DNA of 36,322 bases from Blautia sp. Marseille-P3087 (GTDB lineage: Bacteria; Bacillota; Clostridia; Lachnospirales; Lachnospiraceae), in NCBI RefSeq assembly GCF_900120195.1, contig NZ_LT635539.1:2337689-2374010 (forward strand), read 5' to 3'. Positions within the stretch are counted from its first letter, which is position 1. Each line of letters opens with the position of its first letter. Shown in pieces: positions 1-6,956 of the stretch. The notes under the pieces were generated by a model. The model had not been told where the DNA came from. It made no database searches and saw only the letters and a program-made list of their open reading frames with translations. The position numbers and the translations under genes are program-made.

Positions 1-66
1 GTTTCTGCCGATTCCCGTATAGTCAGCAGCTTCTTCGATGGATAATGCAATTTTTCTTTGCGTCAT
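1..66 (-). CDS. xis: Excisionase (Xis), N-terminal fragment cut by window edge
   Basis: Only the first 22 codons are inside the window. They begin at the ATG at 66-64 behind a perfect AAGGAGGTG ribosome binding site (72-80, read leftward). The peptide starts MTQRKIALSIEEAADYTGIG, which is the opening of the small MerR-like winged-helix excisionases of Tn916-type and Lachnospiraceae integrative elements. In that family a small DNA-bending protein directs the integrase towards excision. The gene is transcribed away from the regulator and integrase genes on its right, and the shared divergent region carries repeated operators. The C-terminal half of the protein, including most of the wing, lies outside the window. 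Confidence is good for the family and lower for a working gene because so little is visible. Confidence 0.75.
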   Translation of the reverse strand, partial: MTQRKIALSIEEAADYTGIGRN

Positions 67-83
67 ATAATCACCTCCTTATA

Positions 84-100
84 AATTGCATTATGCAATT
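84..100. promoter_or_regulatory. Operator 1: inverted repeat in the xis leader
   Basis: AATTGCA-TTA-TGCAATT is a perfect inverted repeat with 7-base arms and a 3-base centre. It lies between the predicted xis start of transcription and the xis ribosome binding site, so a bound protein would block elongation or translation. The same core, TTGCA-NNN-TGCAA, recurs at 172-184. The likely ligand is the adjacent Cro/CI-like regulator (inference). Confidence 0.6.
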
Positions 101-111
101 CTTGTGATGTA

Positions 112-140
112 AGTATATCCTTTTCATATATTTTTGTCAA
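112..140 (-). promoter_or_regulatory. Promoter of xis
   Basis: Reading leftward there is a perfect -35 TTGACA (140-135), a 17-base spacer and a -10 TATACT (117-112). Transcription would start near 105 and run through operator 1 into xis. This near-consensus promoter would be strong unless repressed, which fits a repressor-controlled excision gene. Confidence 0.75.
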
Positions 141-171
141 GCGTTACGAAATATTAAAAATAATTTTTAAG

Positions 172-184
172 TTGCATATTGCAA
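172..184. promoter_or_regulatory. Operator 2: inverted repeat over the regulator -35
   Basis: TTGCA-TAT-TGCAA is a 5-base-arm inverted repeat with the same half sites and spacing as the repeat at 84-100. Its right arm is the -35 box of the regulator promoter (179-184), so occupancy would switch off the regulator's own gene. This is the classic layout of an autoregulating phage- or ICE-type repressor. Confidence 0.6.
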
Positions 185-207
185 TTACAGAAAAACAATG
201 CTATAAT
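179..207 (+). promoter_or_regulatory. Promoter of the HTH regulator
   Basis: The -35 is TTGCAA (179-184), the spacer is 17 bases and the -10 is a perfect TATAAT (202-207). The expected start of transcription is near 214, leaving a short leader with an AAGGAGG site (about 224-229) before the ATG at 238. It also rules out a longer reading frame that could begin with TTG at 172, since that start would lie upstream of the transcript. Confidence 0.7.
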
Positions 208-237
208 TCATACATACCGAAAAAGGAGGCAGTCAGC

Positions 238-867
238 ATGAAAGATAAAGAACTACGCAAGCTGATAGGCAGCAGAGTAAAACAGCGCCGTCTGGAATTG
301 AATCTGACACAGCCTTATGTCGCAGAAAAGATGGGTGTTACCGCTTCTACAATCCTGCGTTATGAGAATGGTTCGATTGACAATACGAAAAAAATGGTGC
401 TGGAAGGTCTTTCGGAAGCACTCCATGTATCTGTGGAATGGCTCAAAGGGGAAACAGATGAATATGAAACCGACATTACGGATAAGAGAGAGTTACAGAT
501 TCGTGATGCGATGGGAGATATTCTGGAACAGTTACCGCTTGCCCTTACCAAAGAAGAAGATGCTTTTTCAAAAGATTTATTACTGCTGATGTTAAAACAA
601 TATGGTCTGTTTTTGGATTCCTTCCAGTTCGCCTGCAAAAACTTCAAGGGGAATGCTGGTCAGACGGATATTGCCAAAACAATAGGGTTTGAATCGAATG
701 ATGAATATAATGAGATTATGTTCTTAAGGGAAATCACTCACACCATCAATGCTTTTAATGAGATGGCAGACGTTGTAAGGCTCTATTCCAAGAAACCAAA
801 AACAGCAGAACAAAGGCTTGCAAATCTTTTATCAGAAGTCTTATACGAAGATTCCGAATCGGTATAG
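238..867 (+). CDS. Cro/CI-type HTH regulator of the integrative element
   Basis: 209 residues. The N-terminus (about residues 5-65) is an XRE/Cro-CI helix-turn-helix: GSRVKQRRLELNLTQPYVAE, then an ILRYENGS recognition-helix region, ending near a SVEWLKGETD linker typical of this class. The C-terminal 130 residues are helical, match nothing I can name, and probably serve dimerisation or sensing. No LexA-like protease Ser/Lys pair is evident. The ATG at 238 is chosen because it has an AAGGAGG site 8 bases upstream and lies after the promoter at 179-207. It sits between divergent xis and downstream int, and two matching inverted repeats occur in its control region. It most likely represses xis and itself and so sets the integration or excision state (inference). 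Confidence 0.8.
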   Translation: MKDKELRKLIGSRVKQRRLELNLTQPYVAEKMGVTASTILRYENGSIDNTKKMVLEGLSEALHVSVEWLKGETDEYETDITDKRELQIRDAMGDILEQLPLALTKEEDAFSKDLLLLMLKQYGLFLDSFQFACKNFKGNAGQTDIAKTIGFESNDEYNEIMFLREITHTINAFNEMADVVRLYSKKPKTAEQRLANLLSEVLYEDSESV

Positions 868-884
868 TAAGACAACCGGAGTTA

Positions 885-893
885 TGATATACT
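885..893 (+). promoter_or_regulatory. Possible extended -10 promoter for int
   Basis: TGA-TATACT at 885-893 is an extended -10 element. No good -35 is visible 17 bases upstream. It would give int a transcript of its own with a leader of about 55 bases. Transcription from the regulator promoter is an alternative, since no terminator separates the two genes. Confidence 0.35.
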
Positions 894-953
894 TACACGC
901 ACGAAGCATTTCATCAGTTCCGATTGTCTAATATCGAAAGGAGACATACGATT

Positions 954-2249
954 ATGGCAAAAGGATCTGTAAGAAAAAAAGGAAAGAAATGGTACTACCG
1001 CTTCTATGTAGAGGACGCAAGCGGCAATCTTGTTCAGAAAGAATGCGTTGGAACAGAAAGCAAAAGTGGAACTGAAAAGCTGCTCCGTCAGGCAATGGAT
1101 GATTATGAGAAAAAGAAATTTGTTGCCAAAGCGGAAAATCTCACAGTCGGACAGCTTTTGGATGTGTGGGCAGAGGAGGAATTAAAAACAGGTACGCTCA
1201 GCAATGGTACGGTGGAGAATTACCTCGGAACAATCCGAAATATCAAGAAACACCCATTGGCAGAACGGAAACTGAAAAATGTAACCTCTGAACATTTGCA
1301 ATCCTTCTTCGATTTGCTTTCCTTCGGGGGAGTTCATCCCGACGGAAAAGAGAGAAAGGGTTACAGCAAAGATTATATCCATTCTTTTTCCGCAGTCATG
1401 CAGCAGTCCTTCCGTTTTGCAGTATTTCCAAAGCAGTATATTACGTTCAATCCCATGCAGTATATTAAACTGCGGTATCAGACGGATGAAGTGGATTTGT
1501 TTTCCGATGAGGATATGGACGGAAATGTCCAACCAATTTCACGAGAAGATTATGAAAGATTGCTTGCTTATCTGCAAAAAAAGAACCCAGCCGCAATACT
1601 TCCAATCCAGATAGCCTATTATGCCGGGCTTCGTATTGGAGAAGCCTGCGGTTTGGCATGGCAGGACGTAAATCTGGAAGAACAATGCCTTACCATAAGA
1701 CGCAGCATCCGATATGATGGCTCAAAGCGCAAATATATCATCGGACCAACCAAGCGGAAAAAAGTAAGGGTTGTTGATTTTGGAGATACACTGGTAGAGA
1801 TTTTCCGTAATGCCCGGAAAGAGCAGTTAAAAAATCGAATGCAGTACGGAGAACTTTATCACACGAACTACTACAAAGAGGTCAAAGAGAAAAACAGAGT
1901 GTACTACGAATATTATTGTTTAGACAGAACAGAGGAAGTCCCGACAGATTATAAAGAAATTTCTTTCGTCTGTTTAAGACCGGATGGTTGTTTGGAACTT
2001 CCAACTACTTTGGGGACTGTTTGCAGAAAGGTGGCAAAAACATTAGAGGGATTTGAAGGCTTTCATTTCCACCAGTTACGTCACACCTATACAAGCAACC
2101 TTTTAGCAAATGGAGCTGCCCCAAAAGATGTGCAGGAATTGTTGGGACACTCAGATGTCAGTACCACAATGAACGTCTATGCTCACTCCACAAGAGATGC
2201 GAAACGAAAATCAGTTCGGCTTCTTGATAAAGTGGTGGGCAATGACTAA
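954..2249 (+). CDS. int: Tyrosine-recombinase integrase of an integrative conjugative element
   Basis: 431 residues from the ATG at 954, chosen over an in-frame TTG at 924 because AAAGGAG (937-943) is correctly spaced. The start MAKGSVRKKGKKWYYRF is the arm-binding AP2-like domain typical of Tn916-type integrases. A SAM-like core-binding domain follows (about 70-165), then the catalytic domain with Arg227 (AGLRIGEA), His373 and Arg376 (HQLRHTYTSN), His399 (LLGHSDVSTT) and the nucleophile Tyr409 (MNVYAHS). All expected catalytic positions seen are intact, so the enzyme should be active. It catalyses integration and, with Xis, excision by strand exchange at att sites. It is the last gene of the element on this side. 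Just after its stop is a cluster of inverted repeats that may be arm-type binding sites. Confidence 0.93.
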   Translation: MAKGSVRKKGKKWYYRFYVEDASGNLVQKECVGTESKSGTEKLLRQAMDDYEKKKFVAKAENLTVGQLLDVWAEEELKTGTLSNGTVENYLGTIRNIKKHPLAERKLKNVTSEHLQSFFDLLSFGGVHPDGKERKGYSKDYIHSFSAVMQQSFRFAVFPKQYITFNPMQYIKLRYQTDEVDLFSDEDMDGNVQPISREDYERLLAYLQKKNPAAILPIQIAYYAGLRIGEACGLAWQDVNLEEQCLTIRRSIRYDGSKRKYIIGPTKRKKVRVVDFGDTLVEIFRNARKEQLKNRMQYGELYHTNYYKEVKEKNRVYYEYYCLDRTEEVPTDYKEISFVCLRPDGCLELPTTLGTVCRKVAKTLEGFEGFHFHQLRHTYTSNLLANGAAPKDVQELLGHSDVSTTMNVYAHSTRDAKRKSVRLLDKVVGND

Positions 2250-2253
2250 AAAA

Positions 2254-2303
2254 TTTCCCTTATTTCCCTTGTGATTATCTCATAAGGGCAAAAATAAGGG
2301 AAA
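2254..2303. repeat. Inverted and direct repeats after int; candidate element end
   Basis: Immediately after the int stop there is a perfect 12-base inverted repeat (TTTCCCTTATTT at 2254-2265, its complement at 2292-2303). Inside it is a second CCCTT/AAGGG pair (2266-2270, 2284-2288), so the motif TTTCCCTT is present twice in direct orientation. No T-run follows, so a terminator is less likely. Clustered short repeats beside int are typical arm sites for the integrase N-terminal domain, which would place the right attachment site near here. The core cannot be fixed because the other end of the element is outside the window. Confidence 0.4.
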
Positions 2304-2419
2304 CTACATATCATTTCACTAATGGACAGGCGGGAAAGCCTATAAAATGGGGAAAGTTAGAGGAATAATTATATAAATTCAAGTTTGTAGAATTCAAAAA
2401 TTTAATATGAAATGTGAGA

Positions 2420-2457
2420 TAGAGCGTATGGAAATTAACTATACGTTCTACTTTTTT
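2420..2457 (+). terminator. Rho-independent terminator downstream of int
   Basis: A 10-base stem (2420-2429 with 2441-2450, one G-U pair) and an 11-base loop are followed by CTTTTTT. It would end rightward transcription leaving the integrative element. Confidence 0.6.
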
Positions 2458-2497
2458 GCCTTTTTTGAAAAAGTGATTAAAAAACTATTGACATTTT

Positions 2498-2686
2498 GTG
2501 ACTGGCAAGACAGCTAAGTCGACTTTGATTTCCTGCGGTGCCAGACTTTCACCATTTGATATTCAGGAGCTTCGAGAAATCATGTCGTATGACGAAATGG
2601 AACTGGATATGATCGGCGATCAGAGAACAGCCATGTTTGTCATCATCAGTGATACCGATGACACATTCAATTTTAAAGGTTTTTAA
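2498..2686 (+). pseudogene. VirD4/TraG coupling-protein fragment, both ends lost
   Basis: An isolated 60-residue reading frame contains GKTAKSTLISCGARLSPFDI, a QELREIMSYDEMELD segment and FVIISDTDDTFNF. These match an internal part of the VirD4/TraG (TcpA-like) conjugation ATPases of Tn1549-type elements, where the same stretch is followed by the ALMYTQLF region. Here similarity stops abruptly after FNF and a stop codon follows. There is no start site with a ribosome binding site, and the parent protein is about 600 residues. It is therefore debris of a conjugation gene, perhaps of an older element than the intact int upstream. Its end overlaps the last codons of the convergent Rrf2 gene, so the regulator-sirtuin cassette abuts the break exactly. 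Confidence 0.7.
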
Positions 2687-3110
2687 CTTTCCTGATTTTA
2701 AAATAATACCGATCAATAATATCCTGCAATGTAATGGATTTCATTTTTTCATCTACCATATTTTGAATTTCATGATAGAAGTCTCCAATAGCAAATTGAA
2801 TGTTGATACCGATTCCACAATCCGGATTGGTATCTGTGTCCAGGTGAAGCAGCGGCTTATCGCCCTCTACGGCTCGGTAGATGTCATACATATTGATTTT
2901 ATCTGCCGATTTTGCAAGAGCGGCATTCGCATGACCTTGTGTGTTGACAACAATGCCTGCATTTTTCAGGGTTGCCATAAGCTGTCTGACATAAGCCGGG
3001 TTTGTCTTGATACTTTCTGCAATTTTTGTGCTGGAGAGTTGTTCGTCATCTCCAAGAGCAATAAATATAAGAATATGAATGGTGTCACTAAGCTTTGTGG
3101 AATATTTCAT
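2673..3110 (-). CDS. Rrf2-family transcriptional regulator, divergent from the sirtuin genes
   Basis: 145 residues with an ATG at 3110 and a GAGGTG ribosome binding site. The N-terminal winged helix is plain: KYSTKLSDTIHILIFIAL, then SSTKIAESIKTNPAYVRQLM as the helix-turn-helix, the wing, and the Rrf2 signature IYRAVEGDKPLLHLD. The three-cysteine cluster that binds Fe-S in IscR and NsrR is absent; a single Cys is seen in NPDCGIGI, as in the YwnA/SaiR-like branch that may use cysteine redox or other signals (family knowledge). It is divergent from the three SirTM genes and most likely represses them and itself. The 3' end overlaps the coupling-protein remnant by 14 bases. Confidence 0.85.
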   Translation of the reverse strand: MKYSTKLSDTIHILIFIALGDDEQLSSTKIAESIKTNPAYVRQLMATLKNAGIVVNTQGHANAALAKSADKINMYDIYRAVEGDKPLLHLDTDTNPDCGIGINIQFAIGDFYHEIQNMVDEKMKSITLQDIIDRYYFKIRKVKNL

Positions 3111-3131
3111 TTGTCACCTCGAATTTTCTTC

Positions 3132-3217
3132 TTGCAATTTTTAAACTTACATGATAATATGACTTTAATGCTTGATGTAAATTTAATTTTAACAAGTAAA
3201 AAAATAAAAGTCAAGCA
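3132..3217. promoter_or_regulatory. Divergent promoter region between Rrf2 gene and sirtuin operon
   Basis: Rightward: TTGCAA (3132-3137), 17 bases, TAATAT (3155-3160) with a preceding TG, giving a leader of about 100 bases to the first sirtuin. Leftward: TTGACT (3214-3209), 17 bases, TAAAAT (3191-3186); a second possible pair is TTTACA (3181-3176), 16 bases, TATTAT (3159-3154). A 7-base inverted repeat, TGCTTGA at 3169-3175 and TCAAGCA at 3211-3217, brackets the overlap and could be regulator half sites. The region is very A+T rich, so chance matches are possible. Confidence 0.45.
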
Positions 3218-3264
3218 AAATAAAAAGTGTGGAATCTGATATAAAAAAGGAGATAAAGTGGTGT

Positions 3265-4134
3265 ATGCAAAAGGAGGAACAAGTCAGTTTTCTGGCAGAA
3301 AAAATCCGTCAGGCAGATGCCGTTTTGATAGGCGGTGGTTCTGGTCTTTCCAGTGCGGCGGGATATAACCATTATCATTGGCTACCCTATATGGAGGAAT
3401 GTTTACAAGATTTCAAGGAGTGGTATGGACTGAAATCTCCTTTTGACGGTTTTTACTACTGTTATTCATCGCCGGAACAACAGTGGGCATATTATGCACG
3501 TTACATACAAAGTATGTGGGATGCACCTACAGGGCAGCCATACTATGACCTGCGTGATATTGTGGCGGAAAAAGAAGTCTTTGTTTTAACAACCAATATA
3601 GATATGCAGTTTGAACGGATTTTTAAGAAAGAAAGGATTTGCGATTATCAAGGTAACAGCGGCTATGTTCAATGCAGTCAGCCTTGCCATGACCAAATTT
3701 ATTCCAATGTAGAAATGATTCGCAGGATGAACGAAAATATCCGGGAGCTGCGTGTTACTTCCGAGCTTCTGCCAAGATGTAATGAGTGCGGGAGAATCAT
3801 GGTTCCCTGGGTAAGGGATGATACATTTTTGGAGGGAAAAGACTGGAGGGAAGGTGTAAGGCGATATGAGAATTTCCTAAAAAAATATCTCATGAATGGA
3901 ACAGATAAGAATGTTGTACTGCTGGAGCTGGGGGTTGGTGAGATGACACCCAGTATTATTAAACTTCCTTTTTGGGAAATGACATACAAAAATGAAAAGG
4001 TGTTTTATGCCTGTCTGAATAAGAAGAAATCCTCAGCTCCAGAGCATATAAAAGACAAAAGCATTTATATAGCAGGAGATTTGGCAGAAACCCTGCGGGA
4101 TTTAAAAGAAAACATAGCGGGGAAGGAAATGTGA
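3265..4134 (+). CDS. SirTM-like sirtuin 1 (class M, probable ADP-ribosyltransferase)
   Basis: 289 residues from the ATG at 3265 (AAAGGAG at 3246-3252). The NAD-binding motif is LIGGGSGLSSAAGY (22-34). The conserved Asn is N111 in LTTNID. The position that is the catalytic His in ordinary sirtuins is Gln129 (DYQGN). The zinc site is C137-x3-C141 (CSQPC) and C172-x2-C175 (RCNEC). The C-terminal LELGVGEMTPSIIKLPFWEM matches the Rossmann end of the staphylococcal and streptococcal SirTM proteins as I recall them. In that family the enzymes are protein ADP-ribosyltransferases acting on a lipoylated GcvH-like carrier and reversed by a linked macrodomain protein. Neither partner is in this window. 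It is the first of three tandem paralogues divergent from an Rrf2 regulator. Automatic annotation would probably call it an NAD-dependent deacetylase. Confidence 0.85.
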   Translation: MQKEEQVSFLAEKIRQADAVLIGGGSGLSSAAGYNHYHWLPYMEECLQDFKEWYGLKSPFDGFYYCYSSPEQQWAYYARYIQSMWDAPTGQPYYDLRDIVAEKEVFVLTTNIDMQFERIFKKERICDYQGNSGYVQCSQPCHDQIYSNVEMIRRMNENIRELRVTSELLPRCNECGRIMVPWVRDDTFLEGKDWREGVRRYENFLKKYLMNGTDKNVVLLELGVGEMTPSIIKLPFWEMTYKNEKVFYACLNKKKSSAPEHIKDKSIYIAGDLAETLRDLKENIAGKEM

Positions 4135-4982
4135 TGAAGATGAATGTATATCAAGAGATAAGTCAAATCATCAAAGAAGCAGATGGTATTTTGATTGGAG
4201 CCAGTAATGGTTTGTCTATCGCAGAGGGATATAATATTTTTGCAGATGACGCATGGTTTCAGGAAAATATGGGAGATTTCAGAGAAAAATACGGACTGCG
4301 TTGTGTTTTACACGGATTTTCAGTGCCAATGAAGGTAGAAGAAAAGTGGGCGTTTGTAAGCAGACTTGTTAAGGCAAAAGCTATGCAGGATGAGCCGAGT
4401 GAGATTATGAAAAACATCTATGCACTAGTAAAGGATAAAGAATATTTCGTGGTAACTTCCAATGCGGAGGATCATTTTGTGCCGGCAGGTTTTGAGTCAG
4501 ACCGTGTTTTTGAAATGGAAGGGAAATTAACCCAGATGCGGTGCAAGAACAGATGTCATGACGAGGTCTATCCTAATCAAAAAGCAGTTCTCGCCATGAC
4601 AGAAGAGGAAGTAAACGGAAGAGTACCCAAAGAGTTACTGCCGAAATGTCCAAAATGCGGTGGAGATATGGAAGTAAATTGGGGTGAGATATCCTCGTTT
4701 ACAGAAACGAAAAATTGGAAGGAAAAGGCTGCCCGCTATCAAGAATTTATTCAGAATTTACATGGAAAGAAGCTGGTAATTCTGGAATTTGGCATTGGTT
4801 GGAGAAATCAGATGATTAAAGCTCCTTTGATGCAACTAGCAGCAGTAGAACCACAGGCAAGATATATCACATTTAACAAGGGCGAAATTTATATTCCAGA
4901 GGAAATCAAAGAAAAATCCATCGGTGTGGATGGTAATCTTACGGTAGCGTTAAAGGAAATCAGAAAGGGAAGGATAGATTAA
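4134..4982 (+). CDS. SirTM-like sirtuin 2, divergent, Glu at the catalytic position
   Basis: 282 residues. The ATG at 4134 overlaps the previous stop by one base (TGATGA), so translation is probably coupled; a GTG at 4131 and an ATG at 4140 are alternatives. NAD motif LIGASNGLSIAEGY (20-33), conserved Asn N110 in TSNAED, zinc ligands C137/C141 (RCKNRC) and the KCPKCGG pair, C-terminal LEFGIGWRNQMIKAPLM. It differs most from its neighbours: the catalytic-site residue is Glu129 (EMEGK) in place of Gln or His, the usual TTN is TSN, and the C-terminal TP motif is lost. Either substrate or chemistry has changed, or it is a regulatory subunit for the other two (inference). Same operon as sirtuins 1 and 3. 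Confidence 0.82.
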   Translation: MKMNVYQEISQIIKEADGILIGASNGLSIAEGYNIFADDAWFQENMGDFREKYGLRCVLHGFSVPMKVEEKWAFVSRLVKAKAMQDEPSEIMKNIYALVKDKEYFVVTSNAEDHFVPAGFESDRVFEMEGKLTQMRCKNRCHDEVYPNQKAVLAMTEEEVNGRVPKELLPKCPKCGGDMEVNWGEISSFTETKNWKEKAARYQEFIQNLHGKKLVILEFGIGWRNQMIKAPLMQLAAVEPQARYITFNKGEIYIPEEIKEKSIGVDGNLTVALKEIRKGRID

Positions 4983-5030
4983 GTAAAGTGGTTAAAGATA
5001 TTACAGTTGTGAGATAGGAGAATGAAAAAA

Positions 5031-6008
5031 ATGAGCTGTTATGAAAATTTGGTAATGAAAACACAAATGAACTATTCCAGACACTATAGTACCTATGCAT
5101 CCGGCGGTACTGCTGTAGTGTTGAGCAAACAAAAACCACTTTCTTATGAGGAACAGATTCAGGAATTTGTTCGCAGAGTGCAGGAGGCAGAGTGTATCAT
5201 AGTAGGCGGAGCATCCGGTTTATCAGCGGCTGGAGGTGGTGACTTTTATTATAGTGATACCCCTTCTTTTCGTGAGCATTTTGGAAAATTTGCAGATAAG
5301 TATGGATTCAAAGGTGCTTTTAGCGGCATGATGCATCGGTTTTCTACAAGAAATGAACACTGGGGATATGTGGCAACCTTTTTAAATACTACACAAAATG
5401 CTCCTATCAGAGAGCCATATCTGGATTTGGATAGAATCTTGCAGGGAAAGGATTTTCATATCTTAACGACTAATCAGGATACACAGTTTGTAAAGATTTA
5501 TCCGGAAGAAAAGGTCAGTGAGATTCAGGGAGATCATCGTTTCTTCCAGTGTTCTCAGTGCTGTCAGGATGAAACATGGGATGCCGTACAACCTGTGGCA
5601 GATATGATTGCGGCTATGGGAGAGGGGACAATGGTGCCGGATGAACTGATTCCTCGCTGCCCTCATTGTGGTGCGGAAATGTTTCCGTGGGTAAGAGGAT
5701 ATGGGAATTTTCTGCAAGGGAAAAAATACGAAGAAGAATATGAGAAAATCTCAAAATACATTCAAAAGAACAAAGATAGAAAAATTCTCTTCATAGAACT
5801 TGGAGTAGGGCGCATGACACCGATGTTTATACAGGAACCGTTTTGGGAACTGACAAACAGTTTGAAAGATGCATATTATATTTCCGTAAATTCAGAATAT
5901 CAGTTTTTGCCGGAATTCATTGAAGATAAGGGGATTGCTATTTTGGGAGATATAGGAACAGTGTTAAAAGATTTGCAGAAAGCAAAAGAGGAAAGTGCAT
6001 TTGTATAG
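5031..6008 (+). CDS. SirTM-like sirtuin 3 with N-terminal extension
   Basis: 325 residues if started at the ATG at 5031, which is 10 bases after AGGAG (5016-5020); the in-frame ATG at 5022 is too close to that site. About 40 extra N-terminal residues precede the fold, then VGGASGLSAAGGG (58-70), N148 in LTTNQD, Gln166 in EIQGDH at the catalytic position, zinc ligands in CSQCC (C174, C178) and the RCPHC pair, and LELGVGRMTPMFIQEPFWEL. It resembles sirtuin 1 more than sirtuin 2. A gap of 48 bases separates it from sirtuin 2 with no terminator seen, so the three form one operon. Probable role: reversible protein ADP-ribosylation under stress, by family analogy. Confidence 0.85.
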   Translation: MSCYENLVMKTQMNYSRHYSTYASGGTAVVLSKQKPLSYEEQIQEFVRRVQEAECIIVGGASGLSAAGGGDFYYSDTPSFREHFGKFADKYGFKGAFSGMMHRFSTRNEHWGYVATFLNTTQNAPIREPYLDLDRILQGKDFHILTTNQDTQFVKIYPEEKVSEIQGDHRFFQCSQCCQDETWDAVQPVADMIAAMGEGTMVPDELIPRCPHCGAEMFPWVRGYGNFLQGKKYEEEYEKISKYIQKNKDRKILFIELGVGRMTPMFIQEPFWELTNSLKDAYYISVNSEYQFLPEFIEDKGIAILGDIGTVLKDLQKAKEESAFV

Positions 6009-6063
6009 GATACTTGTCCTTGATATTCCACTTGATGGAGAAACATTAGAATATTGATTGATA

Positions 6064-6100
6064 CAAAACTGCACTCAGAGATATGGTGGGTGCAGTTTTG
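6064..6100. terminator. Hairpin after the sirtuin operon
   Basis: A perfect 11-base inverted repeat, CAAAACTGCAC (6064-6074) and its complement (6090-6100), with a 15-base loop. The T-run is only four bases and lies inside the stem, so termination may be partial. Confidence 0.45.
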
Positions 6101-6141
6101 CAATGCAGAAAAATGTCTGAAAGAACATAAGGAGAACACAA

Positions 6142-6822
6142 ATGAAAGAGAACACGTATAAACTACAGATTCCGGACATGATGGAAGCAATATTTGATGC
6201 AGCGTATCTGATTTTTGATCTGGTAGCTGCAATTTTGTTTTTTATATATGCAAAAGGAAACACATTATTTGTGCTTTATGGAATTTTGACATTGACGCTT
6301 TGTGGAGGGGATGCTTTCCATCTGGTGCCAAGAATTATCAGAGCAGTACGCGGAACCAGCGATAAGATAAAAAGACAGCTTGGCATAGGATTGCAGGTAT
6401 CATCAATTACAATGACGGTGTTTTATATTATTCTGATGTATATCTGGAAGTTTACGTTCCCGGAATTTACGATACCGGTAGCAATCGAGGCCATTGTCTG
6501 GATATTGGCGGTTGTCAGAATTGTGATATGTCTGTTCCCGCAGAATAACTGGTGTACAGATGAAGGAAACATGAAATTATCGATCATCAGAAATACAGTC
6601 TTTGCAGTGACAGGCATCGGAGTCATTATTCTGTATGCGATTTCCGGAAATGCAAATGGATATCATATGACAAGAATGGTTGCAGCGATTATTATTTCGT
6701 TTGGTTGTTATCTTCCGGTAACGTTATTCAGCAAAACAAAACCGAAGGTTGGATTATTGATGATTCCAAAGACATGCGCCTATATGTGGGTTATAGCGAT
6801 GGGACTCCAGCTTTTATTTTAA
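6142..6822 (+). CDS. Predicted multi-pass membrane protein, unknown function
   Basis: 226 residues, ATG at 6142 with AAGGAGA 8 bases upstream. About seven hydrophobic helices are visible (roughly 17-37, 41-58, 82-104, 109-130, 147-165, 175-195, 203-225) joined by short basic loops, so it is an integral membrane protein of the cytoplasmic membrane. There is no transporter signature or catalytic motif that I recognise. It sits alone between the hairpin after the sirtuin operon and a strong terminator, so it is probably expressed from its own promoter, which I could not place. Confidence 0.75.
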   Translation: MKENTYKLQIPDMMEAIFDAAYLIFDLVAAILFFIYAKGNTLFVLYGILTLTLCGGDAFHLVPRIIRAVRGTSDKIKRQLGIGLQVSSITMTVFYIILMYIWKFTFPEFTIPVAIEAIVWILAVVRIVICLFPQNNWCTDEGNMKLSIIRNTVFAVTGIGVIILYAISGNANGYHMTRMVAAIIISFGCYLPVTLFSKTKPKVGLLMIPKTCAYMWVIAMGLQLLF

Positions 6823-6859
6823 GCAGTTAGTCTGTGAAAAACAGGCTGGCTGCTTTTTT
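6823..6859 (+). terminator. Rho-independent terminator after the membrane protein
   Basis: A 13-base stem (6823-6835 with 6841-6853, two G-U pairs), a five-base GAAAA loop and six T residues. It begins directly after the stop codon. Confidence 0.85.
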
Positions 6860-6900
6860 CGTCGAGTGGTACAAGATGATAGAAAAAGAGTGCTTGATTG

Positions 6901-6909
6901 TGTTATACT
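6901..6909 (+). promoter_or_regulatory. Possible extended -10 promoter of pepT
   Basis: TGT-TATACT at 6901-6909 gives an extended -10; no clear -35 is seen. The predicted leader of about 110 bases contains two direct copies of AAAAAGTGGACATT. Confidence 0.35.
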
Positions 6910-6956
6910 CAGTTTAAAGTATGGGGAGCAGTCTATAAGTGGATTTGTGAACCAAG

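Noticed and set aside
172..237. TTG start of the HTH regulator at 172
   Set aside because: It lies upstream of the -10 box at 202-207; the ATG at 238 has a good ribosome binding site.
2637..3239. Rightward 200-codon open frame over the Rrf2 gene
   Set aside because: It is the antisense shadow of a clear Rrf2 regulator and shows no motif.
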